Origin: Hericium rajendrae | Taxonomy: Eukaryota; Basidiomycota; Agaricomycetes; Russulales; Hericiaceae | NCBI GenBank assembly: GCA_033439255.1 | Contig: JAVRDV010000016.1 | Coordinates: forward strand, 186,001-250,000 | Length of the DNA: 64,000 bases | Reading direction: 5' to 3' | Part shown: in pieces, positions 31,860 through 43,175 of the stretch | Layout of the letters: every line of letters begins with the position of its first letter | Position numbering within the stretch: the stretch's first letter is position 1 | Translations under genes and position numbers: made by a program | The notes under the pieces: generated by a model | Seen by the model: the letters and a program-made list of their open reading frames with translations, nothing else | Told to the model about the DNA's origin: nothing | The model's database searches: none

Positions 31860-33961
31860 CTACTTCTTAGGCTTTGAAAACCAGCTCTTGAGATCCATCT
31901 GTCCAGTCGTGGCCTTCGCCCCCGCGCCATTGCCATTCTTCTTCTTGACCGCCTTCGACTCTGCAGCCTCCTTAACGGGCTTTGGCTTAGTCTCTGCTTC
32001 CGACTCCGTCTCAACCGCTTTCTTAGCAGCCGCAGCCTTCTTGCCCTTGCCCTTCGCAGGCGCAGGTTCAGGCTCCTCTTCGTCGACAGATTCGTAGGAC
32101 GAGTAGTCCTCGGTGACTAAACAGAAGATATATGTTAGAGTTAGATCTCAACAGAGATTTAGATTGTGTATAGTACCGAAATAGCCCTTTTCGTCCATCC
32201 TCGAGCGGCTCTTCACGACCCGTTTTTTCTTGAGGCCATTGCTGCCTACAGGCACCACTTTCTTCTTGGTCGCCTTCTTCGGCTTTGCCTTCGGTACTGG
32301 TTCTGGCTCTTCGGCGTCTTCCATCTCCACATCTTCCTCGGTTTCTTCTTTGCGGGCTTCAGACGCAGACCGCGATACCTTGATGACATGTTCTATGACC
32401 ACTATGAGTTAGCAGCACATTCTGATGCATTGGGGAACGAATAGGCAAGCGTACCATCGTCGACGTCCATCATCGCCTTGAGCTCCGCATTTCGACTGTC
32501 CGCATCAGAGTCGACAGGTGAAGCCTTCGCCTTGCCCTTTGCCTTTCGCACGGGCGGAGCGTCGCTCTCCTCCTCGTCAGACGAGACGACGACCGGCTTC
32601 GTGCGGCGTGCAGGCTTTGCGGGCGGGGGCTTTGCCGCCGCGGGCGCCGGCTCGTCTTCAGAATCAGAGACCTGAATGGTGGACTTGCGCTTGAGCCCGC
32701 GCTGAGAGCGTTCTTTCAGTGACCCACGCGCAGGCAGGAGCGAGAAACGCACCTTCGGTTCTGCTTTCTTCGTTTCTACTGTCTTCTTCTCTTTTGACGG
32801 AGGCTTGGGCTTCTCCACTTCAGGCTCTTCTTCAGAATCAGACACTTGGATTGCAGATTTGCGCTTAAGGCCGCGCTAACAGTATTCCTTGAGCAATCCA
32901 TACGTGCACAACTGAAGAGACACACCTTCGGCTCAGCCTTTTTCGCCTCCTGCGCCTTCTTCTCCTTCGCCGTTAGCTTCTCCGCAATGACACTCTCCCT
33001 CGTCTCTTCCCTCTTGACCTCCTTCGGCTTCGCCTTGCCAAAGTCAAGCTTACCCGTCGCCTTCGCTCTCGCCTTCGGCTTCTCCTCCTTGCCCTCCGCC
33101 TCCTTCTTCTTCTCCTCCTTCGCCGGCTTCGGCGGCGGCTTGGCAAGCCCGGGGAGCTTGTGCTTCGAGGAGGACGCCGCGGCGCCGGCGGTGATCGTGA
33201 TCTTCGGGCGCTTGAGCTTGCCGAGGAGCTGCGTTAGGAGTTAGTAATCCGAGGCGGAAGTGAGGAGGGGTGGGAGGCGAACTTTGACGTGCGGGCCGAC
33301 GATTCTGCCCACGACCAGTGCGAACTCGGGGCCTTTGTCGGCCTCCACCTTGCGCAGGTCGGGCGTCGGCGTGCAGACGAGGTTCGCGTCCTGGAGACTG
33401 CTCAGCCGTCGTTCTACTCCAGATGTCAGATAGCACTTACGCGTATCGGCGAGGGCGAGAGGCTGTAGACGTGGACTGCGGAGATGCGGGAGAACGTGCC
33501 CTTGGTATCTGTCGTCGCAGTCAGAATTGAATTCATGCCTGTAGATAGGGATTTAGACACGCACTCTCGAGCTCGCTCTCGCCGGTAAGCATAATCGTTG
33601 TCTCCACCACGTCGTCCCCGCGATCCTCATCCTCGTCGACCTCCATCTCGTCGCTGCCCTGCGGCCGCGCCTCGCCGCTGATCAGATACGTCGCGAACAC
33701 GGCGTCGCCCTGGCCCTTCGCGTTCGCATGGAATTCGGCGAGTATGCTGTAACGCTCGTGAGCATGCGCAGTGGACGCAAGGGGAGACATACGTTTTGGC
33801 GTCGTTGACATGGATCGCGAGCTCGCGGCTGAGCAGGCGGTAGGTGACCTGCGAGATTCGTTCGAGCTGGGAATGACGTGAGTTGGATGGGGACTTACGA
33901 TGCTTTTATCGACGAGGAGCTTTTTCGTCAGGTAGTCGTTTATGGCCTTGGTCGACGACAT
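31860..33961 (-). CDS. POLD3: DNA polymerase delta subunit 3 (Cdc27/POLD3)
   Basis: The ATG at 33961 opens MSSTKAINDYLTKKLLVDKS, the conserved start of the Cdc27/Pol32/p66 family. It continues over short exons (TYRLLSRELAIHVNDAK, ILAEFHANAKGQGDAVFATY), forming the winged-helix domain that binds the B subunit. The C-terminal two-thirds is a disordered, Lys/Glu/Pro-rich tail with repeated IQVSDSEEEP-like acidic Ser motifs, likely CK2-type sites. The protein ends TGQMDLKSWFSKPKK, a C-terminal PCNA-interacting (PIP) box, as in POLD3, with the stop at 31862-31860. It tethers polymerase delta to PCNA in replication and break-induced repair. Around ten short exons are present. One exon and its preceding intron are duplicated in tandem (32648-32995). 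Confidence 0.88.
32648..32995 (-). repeat. Tandem exon-intron duplication inside POLD3
   Basis: Two copies with a 174-bp period encode KAEPK, an intron, RGLKRKS[A/T]IQVSDSE, and a Pro/Lys-rich run ending in KEKK. Both copies keep an intron at the same site between AEPK and RGLKRK: 50 nt in the upstream copy, 51 nt in the downstream one. The 51-nt intron has no in-frame stop. Confidence 0.75.
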
Positions 33962-36924
33962 GGTGAGGCGGGATGCAGTTCGTGTCAGAGCGAGACGCGA
34001 CGCGCCGGTGGCGCTTCGAAATACCTACGCGTCAAGCCACCGGCGGCCCGGTTCTCCCGCCTCTCTCGTCCTTCCCTCACGACTGACACTGTCCAAATTA
34101 CTGCTTTACATATGTCAAAAACTACGCGTCGTAAGTATGTCGTTTCCAAGACTCTGAATAATCATGCAGAACAAGCGGGACGACACCACTTGCTTATAGT
34201 CGCTATGTCTAGGCAACGCGTCGGATATGCTCAAGAAATGCTTCTATTATCGATCTAGTGCCGTACGTTGTCCTCCGCCAGTCTTTCTTCCCCATCCCCA
34301 TCTACTTACATCCACGCTTACCCGCCGACCCGCCCGACAGAACTAATGTCACCTTTTTAACCCCTCGAGATCCAAACCTCATCCGTGCACCACCGAACTG
34401 TACACCGGCGCCCACGCACTGCGAGCCCTGCGACTGGCACATCGACGCGCCATGTGGGTCGGCGAAGATCACGCAAAGAAGCACCTGTGCCTCACGGTCT
34501 GACGTCGACTGCTGCGACGGCGTCTCGCAGCGCGCGATCGTCGTGCGCCGCGGCACAGCGCTGGACCCGCCGAGGCTGACTGTGCGACAAGTGCTATCCA
34601 GTCCAGCCGCGCAGATGTCCTCCGCATGCTCCCAGAACCACGGGGCCAGGCTGACAGAACAGCAGCACATCCACCGCTGAGTCAGTGCACAGAGTGCACA
34701 TGGACATCAGCTACCCTTCCCCGCCGGAGATGGACGCGTAGTGCGGGTGCGTTCCGATCCACCGTACGTCTACCTACGGGGCTGACTGATACACACGCTA
34801 TTAATTATTTTGGTGAGGCGGCATGGCGACGCACCGCGCAAAATGGCGTTACCACTAAACCCACTCGGTGGACCGTTTCTGCCGCTCCGTCGCAGCGACT
34901 GCGTCGCGCTTCTTCCACGGTGGATCGCCCGCTGTGCCCGTCCGGGGCTCAGGCACTTGCGATCGACGGTGTAGGCGGCGCGGCGCGATCTGGGATAATG
35001 GCCGCGGTGACGCCCCGCGCAGGATGGCGCGCACGCCCGCTCGATGGTGTGTGTGCACTATTTATGCCGCTCCGTAGCTGCCCGCCCGCGGGATCGTTGG
35101 GTCGCCGTCATTGCATAGCCGGCCCCTGCACGATTCTGCTTCTCGTTGCAACCGCAAGTGCTGCTCGCCGCCGCGGGTGGATGTGGATATCGCATTCCAC
35201 AGACGCCGCGCGGCCTATTAGTACTCCTGCTTCTCCATGACAGGGTAACAACCCCTGCGGCCCACGCACGATCGCGGTCCGCGCAGAGTGGGTGGGTCGC
35301 TTCTGTCCGCCCTCGCCGCCCACGATCGTTTCCCGAGCCGGACGCAGCGTGCGCACGCCTGATTCAGACGCAATGGAACGAAGATTTCGGAGCCGTAGCA
35401 AGCACACACACCTGCCGCTGCATCTCCAGCGATCGCGCTCTTCCATTGCCCGAGCATCCCCCAAGCACAACTGCCGCCTGCGCGTACCGGCTCCTCATAG
35501 GCATCGACCGGTCCCCGATCTCATACCGTATCTCTTATCTCTACCAGCTACGTTATCTGGATCACACCCCGATGCACCGATCCGATCTCAAGACCGGAGG
35601 CATCAGCGTCCCGCCCGGGCACAGTGCGCAGCGATCGGGTTCCCACATCTCCGTGTGGGCGATCCAGCCGTCCGCGGCGCAGCGCGGAGGCATCCGCCCT
35701 GAGATAGGGGCGGAGGCATCGACGGGGGGTTCTTTCTGCGCTGCGCGCCGAGCGTCGCGTCCGCTTTTTGAGGGGGGCCGGGCGTCCTGGAGCGCGCCGC
35801 GACGAGGTGTCCGTCGGGCGGGACGGGCGGTCCATGCTAGTACATGGGTGCGGACACCCAGAGAAATAAGTAGAGAGTTTTCGCAACTGACCGACTCGGA
35901 CTTGGACTCGACTGGTGGAGCGCCGAGTCCAACTGGGATGCAACTGTAAGCGGCGGTGGATGGCTCGACAAGTGGGTCCGAGTTGGAGGGCTGCGAAAAC
36001 TCTCTAGTATCGAGGGCGGCGAGGGTGGGCGGGAGTCCACGTATAGGTGTGGATACCCGCGAGAATATTTGCCGATTGGATCTCTCCAATGCTTGCCGCA
36101 CGATGAGCGATGAGCGCGCGGCAGTCAACAACTTGGGGCCATGCCGCTACGAGCTACGAGAGCTGCAACAATACCGCACGTTCTCCGAAGGGCCCGTAAG
36201 TTACAAGCCCATCTGCCAGTCGTCGAAAATAGGCCGTAACGGCGAAGAGACAATTCCCCGACCTCGACCGGCCGATGACACCGTTGTCACGGGAGTGTCA
36301 CGGGGCGAGGCTACGAGCGATCGGGCACGGATGCACGTCCGCATCGCAGTTGTGGTACTGTTGTGGTAGACTGGTAGTGCTGCCTAGTGCTGCTGTAGTG
36401 TACGCGACCGCACCAGGCTGGAAGGGGAAGCGTCCCTACAGAAATCGGCGGCCGCGTTCTAGCCGTTCCTAGCGGATTGCGCTGTGGTGCGCGCCACGAC
36501 CATGCGTACATGCACACCCACCATTGGATATCTCTATGCAGCTCCGCCGCCGTGCTGTGCGTGACAGGAATCCACCCAACGGGGGAGAGGTCGGGCGGAG
36601 ATCGATGACGCGTTCGCGCACGGTGGGTTGTGAATGCGAATCGGTGTGATCAGAACCGCACGAGTTTGATGTGCGCAAGGGAGCCGGAGCGAGGATGCCA
36701 TAACGGACGCGCACGCGACGAGATTGGCGTGCGTACGGGATCACGCCCGCGCGTGGCTAAAGCTTACGGAGGCGGCCCGATTCGACGGCGCCTGTGGTGA
36801 CAGGGTGCCGGCGCTCGCCAGGGCCGGGCGCATGTGTCGCTATGCTGGTATGGAAAGGGCGCGCTTGCGTCGGAGGGTGGGAGGATCGGGAGCAGTTGGA
36901 GATATGGACGTGGGAGGCACCTGA
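33962..36924. other. Long GC-rich gene-poor region
   Basis: Nearly 3 kb with no gene I can support. Many open frames exist on both strands, as expected from the high GC content, but none carries a motif or a consistent splice pattern. Between 34840 and 35090 there are two loosely similar segments containing the text tgccgctccgt. An imperfect inverted repeat lies at 35871-36006. Confidence 0.5.
35871..36006. repeat. Imperfect 136-bp inverted repeat
   Basis: The left arm (from 35871, tagagagttttcgca) and the right arm (ending 36006, tgcgaaaactctcta) are a perfect 15-nt inverted match; complementarity continues more loosely to an ACTCGGAC/GTCCGAGT pair. Just outside, two similar direct segments occur (gtgcggacacccagagaaat and gtgtggatacccgcgagaat). 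Confidence 0.55.
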
Positions 36925-37082
36925 GGCATCAGCCAATTTTGGCCTGGCTGATCTGCTGCCAGTGCGGGTTTGTGCCAACAAATCTCAGCCATCTCTTTGT
37001 CTCCGAACAAAGGGATGGCTGAAATTTATTGGCACAAACCCACTTCAGTGACATAACAGCCAGGCCAAAATCCATTGATGCC
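36925..37082. mobile_element. Foldback MITE-like element, 158 bp
   Basis: Almost the whole element is an inverted repeat. Arms of about 75 nt begin ggcatca at 36925 and end tgatgcc at 37082. Long matched blocks are attttggcctggctg and gggtttgtgcca, with a spacer of a few bases near 37000. No coding capacity. No clear target duplication flanks it. Confidence 0.7.
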
Positions 37083-37804
37083 CCTAGTGAGGAGGACGGG
37101 GACACTTGGTTGGGGAGTGCAGAGAGGAGAAGCCGAGGCAGCGCCGTGCTTGTGGGGGCATGGGTGACGGCGAGATCTGTGATCCATATCGAGGCTAGAT
37201 TTCCGGGTCCCGATTGGCTAGATTTCATTGGATCTGGCGCTTCTCCTCAAAAACGCCGATCGGGCAGGGACAGCATATTACATCGTCCCCGCGCAACATG
37301 GACTTGCCCAAGCCCGCCCTCTGTCCTGTCTGCACCATCGTGAGCGGCACGTCGGGATCGTGTATGTGAGTTAACGGTGGAATTGAGCGGGCGCGGCGAC
37401 GTGCATCGGGGTGAACTGAATGGGAGTCGCAAGGGGCGGGACGGTGGATCTCGATAGGAGGGAGATCAGTTCTTGTGAGATTTGAGACTCCGCTGAAGAC
37501 CAGATCCCTCGTCACTTGCCAGTCCTCCTCTCCTCTATCCACCACAACCGCCCTCACCTCCCACTCCTGCCTCTCCTGCCTCTTGGTCCCAACATTTGTT
37601 CGTCCGGCACCTGCATCGCCACGCCAGTACACCGGTATGCATCTTGTTGTGGCACATTGTTCGTTGTATTGACCTGTTGACCATGCCGTGCCAGATTTCG
37701 CCTTGAAGATCCGCAACCATCGGGAGATACATATCACCAGATATACTATCCCTCCCTCCCTTTGATCTATCTCCTTTCTTCCTGAGATCCAACATCCCGC
37801 CACT
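37083..37804. promoter_or_regulatory. Upstream region and pyrimidine-rich leader of the GATA factor gene
   Basis: About 720 bp before the ATG at 37805. The segment from about 37500 is rich in CT tracts (tcctcctctcctctatccac, ccctccctccctttg), typical of basidiomycete promoters and 5' leaders. No gene is seen. Confidence 0.4.
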
Positions 37805-39933
37805 ATGGCTTCCGCCCACCACCCTCCCACCCAGCCTCATCCCTACGCCCTCCCTCCCCCGCCCTCCATGCAAAGCGACTTCCGCCTCCCTTCCCTCAAA
37901 GACTTGAACTTCCAGTACCGCCCGCCCCCGTCACAGGACACCCCACAACAAAATGGCGCGCCCTCTGGCCCCGCCCAGCCTGAACACCCCGGCCCGAACC
38001 CCAATCATGCCTCCCGCCATGAATGGAGTCGCCCGAACCCTCCTCCTGCCCCATCGCATATGCACCCTTCCCAGCACTCTCCCCCCGCCGCCCATGAGCA
38101 CCCCGCCCGCCACGACCCGCCGTCCTATGGCCAGCCTGGCGGCATGCCGCTTCACCCGCCATCGGGCTCGACCCTCTTGGGCCCTGCTACCGTCGGCCCC
38201 CCGCGCGACGAGGCGCCCCCGCACTCGCTCAAGCGTCCACGCTCCCCGCCTGCCGTGGGCGTCTCCCCCAGGACGCCCTCCACTCACGTAAGTCCGCTGG
38301 CGTGCGTTTCTATTACTCCCTCCCGCAACGCGCTAACCACGCCCGAATTATACGTCATATTCACGTTCCCTAGAATGCGTATCCACAGCATTCCCCATAT
38401 GCCTCCCAGCCGCCGCCCGCCTACCCCGTGCAGGCTCCACCCCCTGCCCATGAGCAGGTGCAACATCAGCACCAGCACCAGCACCAACATCATCCTAGCT
38501 CTTTCGCACCCCCTCCCCCGGGCTATCAGGGCTATAATCCGTACATGGCGCAGAGGTCCGCGCCTGCTCCCCCGCCGAGCCATGCGCACCAGCAGCAGCA
38601 GACTATGCCGCACGGTAACCCGTATCCAACTGCGCCGCCCCCGCCCGTGGATCACTGGCAGCAGCAGCAGCAGCAGCAACAGCAACAACATCAGCCGCAG
38701 CATCAGCCCCCATCCCAGCCGCCACAGCATGCATTGCCCCCACCACAGCACGCACAAGCCCCCGCCGCGTACGGCAAACCACCGCCGGTCATCCCTGCGA
38801 CCGACCCGCGCGGCTTTGCTGCCCCGAATGACGCAGAGAAGGCGGGCCAGCGCCAGCTCGCGATCGACGAGGTGTGTGCACGCACGTGTCTGCCTGCCTC
38901 GCGTCAACCTAACAGCTCCACCATCAGATCATGAAGCATTGTTCCGTCCTCTACAGTTTTGCAAGCCGCTATGGTATGCCTGCCTCGCGTTCGAAATGGC
39001 ATTAATACTGATGCGACCGCAGCGCAATTGCAGGCGAGCCTGCCGCATGTGCAGCCGGCGGCGGCAGAGCTCCTCGAGATGGGCCACCGTGCGAGCCAGG
39101 TCGTGCGTCTGCTCGAGGACTTACGTCGCCTTGCAGGGCCGGAGGCCGCGGAGTTGGCAAAGGATATTAGCATGGGTGCGCCCGTGCCCGCGCCCGCGGT
39201 CGAGGACCACCGTGCCCCGAAGCGCCCGTGGGAGGATATCTCGAGCGACGGCGCCGCGGCGGACGCAGCCGCTGCTGCTGAGGTTAGCCGCTGTTTCTTG
39301 TGCCAGCCTGGCAGGATCGTTGCTGACGGTGCGTGCAGAGCCAGTCAACGGCGGAGGCGGACATGGCGCTCATCCGCACGAAGCGCGCGACGACGACGGG
39401 GCAGAACGGGGGCCCCGGGCAGCCGAAGAGCAAGTACCGCAAGCGCAGCCGCGCGACGCCGCCGGGCAAGTGCCACTCGTGCAACATCCGCGAGACGCCC
39501 GAATGGCGGCGCGGCCCCGACGGCGCGCGCACGCTCTGCAACGCGTGCGGCCTGCGTGCGTCCTCCCCCTCATTCTCCCCCTTGCGCATACTGACCGGCG
39601 GGCACAGACTACGCCAAGCTGATGCGCAAGCGCGACAAGGCCAGCGACGCCAAGGCCATCGACCTCGACACGCTCCGCGCGTCCACGCGCGCTGCGGAGC
39701 AGCAGGCCGCGCAGGGCAGCAGCACGGACGCGCAGCCGATGCCGCAGGGCATGATGCCGCCGCCGCCGCCGCCGCCCGTGCAGGCGGGGCCCGGGATGGG
39801 CTCGCCCGTGCCGTCGTGGAGCCACGCGGCGGTCGCGGCGCCCCCGCCGCGCGGGTACGCGCCGTCGCCGCACGCGCACGCGCAGGATCCAGCCTTTATG
39901 CGGCACGGGCAGCCGCGTGCGTCGCCGCATTGA
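37805..39933 (+). CDS. GATA-type zinc-finger transcription factor
   Basis: The ATG at 37805 opens [20 protein letters not shown], followed by [11 protein letters not shown], a conserved N-terminal motif. Exon 1 ends at 38287. The next exon is Pro/Gln/His-rich with a Gln run encoded by CAG/CAA at about 38658-38690. A middle conserved block reads [14 protein letters not shown] and [20 protein letters not shown]. The DNA-binding domain is a single GATA finger, [18 protein letters not shown] to [17 protein letters not shown], with spacing CX2CX18CX2C as in fungal 18-residue-loop fingers. An intron at about 39555-39608 splits the His codon just after the fourth Cys. The tail is Pro-rich and ends at 39933. 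It should bind HGATAR sites in the nucleus; which process it controls cannot be read from the sequence. Confidence 0.88.
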
Positions 39934-41460
39934 CGTCCGCTCCATTTTTAGTAGTTACTCAAACAGAAAGTTCGCTTCCGAGCAGTCTCGGTTTAATTGT
40001 TGGTGGTGTCGTGTTCGTCTGAATGGGGAGAGGTGTCGTACGCACGCGTAATCCGTAATGTTTTTGTCTGCCCGTCCGTTGGGGTTCGTTTATTGCTGGT
40101 GGTATTGTACTTTGATTGTAGGGAATTATTATAATTGGGCGTTGCCCGCTTTCTTTGTTCGGTGCGTGGAAATCGTTAGGCTGTTTGGCAGATGTTCCGC
40201 TCTAGGATCAATTTTAGATACTCTACCTCCGGCCCATTCGACATCCGTGGCCCACTTTGGCCGGCGCGCGAGGACGGCGGGAGCCCATTCGCAACGGCGG
40301 GAGGGCATCGCCATCAGCGCATGACGAGGGGCCGGGCGCGAGATTGGCGTCGCCGTGCGGCGAGATTGGGTGGCGGGAGATGAGATCGATGCGATGGCGT
40401 GGTGATGCGAGGCGCCGATCGCGGGGGTCGGGATCGGGCCCGCGTGCGGATCGGCGATGCGCGATCTGGCGTGGGGGCTGCAAGTGCACGAGTCATGGCG
40501 TCGGGTGGTCGAGTTCTGTGCGGTCGCGCGTATGGCGAGCCCGAGCGTTATTGCTAGTGCTGGTGCTGGATATGCCACACCCGTGAGGCCAACGCACTGA
40601 CGCGTGAGCCGCGGTGAACGCCGAGCGCTACTGCTATGTGCTGGATATGCATCCGTGTGCGCGAGGCCGCGTGCTGATGCGTGCGTTCTCTGGCCCTGGG
40701 TTTCGTTAGACGGAATACGGCTCCTTGGCCGTCCTTGGCATGGGCCGAAACGCCACTCTACCGTCCAGGCCCGTGCGCGCTCGAGCTCATTGTTGCTGAT
40801 CGATCGAGTGCTGACTTACTACAAATTTGCAGCCATTTGCGGGAAGACCAGGGGAGGTTGCGTGCCGCGTGGTGCTGCTCTGGCGCCGTCGAACCCACGT
40901 CCCGCACCGAGGCGGATATGGCTGGAATACGTGCACATATTCTCGTGGTGGGTGGCGATTGGGAGTTTAATGCAATGCAGACACGCCCGACCGCCATGGG
41001 CCGTGCACACCGCTGCCTTCCGCATACGTGTAACTCAGCACCAGTCATAATGAAATCGAGCTAGCCCTGGCGGGACGAGACGCCGGATTTGTGGCTCGCG
41101 CGATGGAGCAATGGGCACGATATCGATCAGGGACGAGAGCTGAGGTCGAGTGATCGTGTCTTGCGTATTTCGTAGCGGTTACTGCGGTTATGGCGGGGCC
41201 GGTGGTTTTGAATCAGCCCGCAGACGGCGTTTGATGAGGAGCCGGAGAGAAGAGGCGGTGTGGTTTATGCAGGGTTTTATGGTCGAATGGAGTTGAATTC
41301 TGGGATTCTGGCGTGGTGGAAGATTCTTTGGAAAGTGTTAATTATGTTTAGTGCAGGGGTGATTTCAGAGTTCTGCCATAACTTTGGATGGGGACGGCCT
41401 TGAGGACCCTTTGTAGTATGCAGCGCTTTGCATCAGCAAAAACGTTTCAGTCTGTTATTC
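39934..41460. other. Intergenic, no gene seen
   Basis: About 1.5 kb downstream of the GATA gene. It holds a short imperfect tandem duplication (40541-40685) and many small GC-driven open frames with no support. Confidence 0.5.
40541..40685. repeat. Imperfect tandem duplication of about 65 bp
   Basis: Copies at 40541-40608 and 40621-40685 share ccgagcg.ta.tgcta, gtgctggatatgc, gaggcc and ctga.gcgtg in the same order with small gaps. The copies have diverged clearly. Confidence 0.5.
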
Positions 41461-41884
41461 CAGGACCCCCGAATATGCGCTTAGAGCATAGATCGACCTT
41501 TGTGCCGATCCGTCAGCACCAAATTTGGCCCCAAAACGTCCAGGTGTGACCTCAATTTCTGAGAGCATTTCGTCCTTAAAATGGATCGAGGCACAACGGC
41601 AGAATGGGGTTGCATTCTAGCCGCACGGAAGGATCGAACGTTGAAAGCAGTGGCCTGCCGAAGAGACTATATCTTTGCCCCATATTTCTGCACCCAGCAG
41701 CCAAAGTTCGTCCGCACTAGGGTTGGGAGCTGGACAAAAGAGCCCCGAATTGGTAGCGGTTTTTATCGGAGCTTGGCCGAAATTTGGGCCCTTTCGTCCG
41801 CACCAGGATCGCAGCTTCACCGATTTTTGGGCCATTTCCGTCAGCACCAGGATTGATCCTTTGCTGGGATATTCGGGGGTCCTG
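41461..41884. mobile_element. MITE (non-autonomous DNA transposon), 424 bp
   Basis: The ends are perfect 16-bp terminal inverted repeats, caggacccccgaatat at 41461-41476 and its complement at 41869-41884. The element is flanked by a 6-bp direct repeat, ttattc, at 41455-41460 and 41885-41890, consistent with a target site duplication. The interior does not encode a protein. It holds about four copies of a short motif, cgtc[ac]gcac, near 41511, 41709, 41794 and 41840. A cut-and-paste transposase acting in trans is inferred; the 6-bp duplication and CAGG ends do not by themselves settle the superfamily. Confidence 0.82.
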
Positions 41885-43175
41885 TTATTCCCCGGTGAGA
41901 ACTGTCACGCGTCACTGTGATTGCGCCGGAATGCAATCTCTTATGTACAAGGGTATGCAATGCGCAATACATACCTATGTCAAGATCATACAAGGCTTGC
42001 GTGGTCTTGGGAGTCTGACACATTGATGGTGAGTCTTTAAAACCTCTGGTCTGGTATCTGATAGCTTGTAATCGAGGTAGCGGCCTTCTGCCGCCTTTGC
42101 AGCAGTCGCCTGCTCGCCGTCCTGCTCTCGATATTCTTACCATCCCCTAGCAACGCAGTGCTACATTTTCTCAAGGTGCGTTGTCGCCGGCCCTAAATCG
42201 TGCTTGTTAAATACCTTCCGCCGCGTCCGCCTTTGTCCAACTCCTCCTTTCTCTTGACCTTATCTCGAGCATACTGGGATCTCTGCGACGTGTGTCTCGC
42301 CTTTCTCTCGTGTTGATCTGTGCCGGCTAGGCTCTTCCCTGTCTGTGCCTCTCGTGCAAATGGCAGTTTCTGGGTGTCCTCGTCGCTCGAAGACGTTCTC
42401 TGGTGCGCGCGCGCGCGCGATCTGGCGAGGGCTTGCCGCTGTGGCAATCTCGGGGACGTCCATTCTCGAGCTGAATGAGCGACCATCACGGCGCATCAGC
42501 ACGCATGGATACGAGTATTATAGTACTTAGTTACTGATGTGTTGAATGATCTCGGTCGTAGATAGTTGTCATTGTTATGTATTTACGTTCGCTATGAAAT
42601 ATAATTCACTTGATTTTATTTCAACATAATTGCCGACGATAACAAAAAAATCAATTAAACTTGCTCAATATCACAGAGCTACCCTGCGTGGCTTTACAAT
42701 GCCAGGAAATGCCATATGGCATTACACAGGTGCCATGTTGATGGACAAGTCTCGTCTGCGGGTAAGCCTTGGCAAGGCTGACAAGCCTTAGGAAGGATTG
42801 GCTCCGATTGGGAGCACGGCAAATTCATATGGCACACGTATATTGCCTTGCGACGAAAGGTGGAATCCTCACCAGACGCTGAAGATTGGGACCTTTGTAA
42901 ATGCTTACATAGCCTTGTAAACCCTTGCCAATTTTTCACACTTTTGCTGATGCTTAGAGTAAGCCGTAGGGTTGCGCGAGCAGCAGTACAGAATAATTTT
43001 GGAATCGTTGCTGTATCAGTCACTACACAAGTCTGTTTTACTGTACATTCTACCCGCATCAAGCTTCTTCATTCCTGGATATATACACCACATGGCACCG
43101 AAGGGAGGCGGCGCACTGCATGCAGGCACCGGCCCCGCCCACTCTAGGAATTCCCGCATGCCGTATCTCACTACC
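41885..43175. other. Intergenic, no gene seen
   Basis: About 1.3 kb. It includes a short alternating purine-pyrimidine run (gtgcgcgcgcgcgcg, about 42403-42418) and an AT-rich patch at 42530-42680. Arg-rich open frames near 42200-42500 are unsupported. Confidence 0.5.

Noticed and set aside
34626-35240. GC-driven open frame of about 200 codons
   Set aside because: No methionine-led conserved sequence, and similar frames are open on the opposite strand; composition explains it.
38640-38700. CAG/CAA run as an expanding microsatellite
   Set aside because: It lies in frame in a Gln-rich activation-type region and is short and interrupted by CAA codons; ordinary for a fungal transcription factor.
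42403-42418. Alternating gcgcgc run as a possible Z-DNA or regulatory element
   Set aside because: Very short; such runs are expected by chance in a GC-rich genome.
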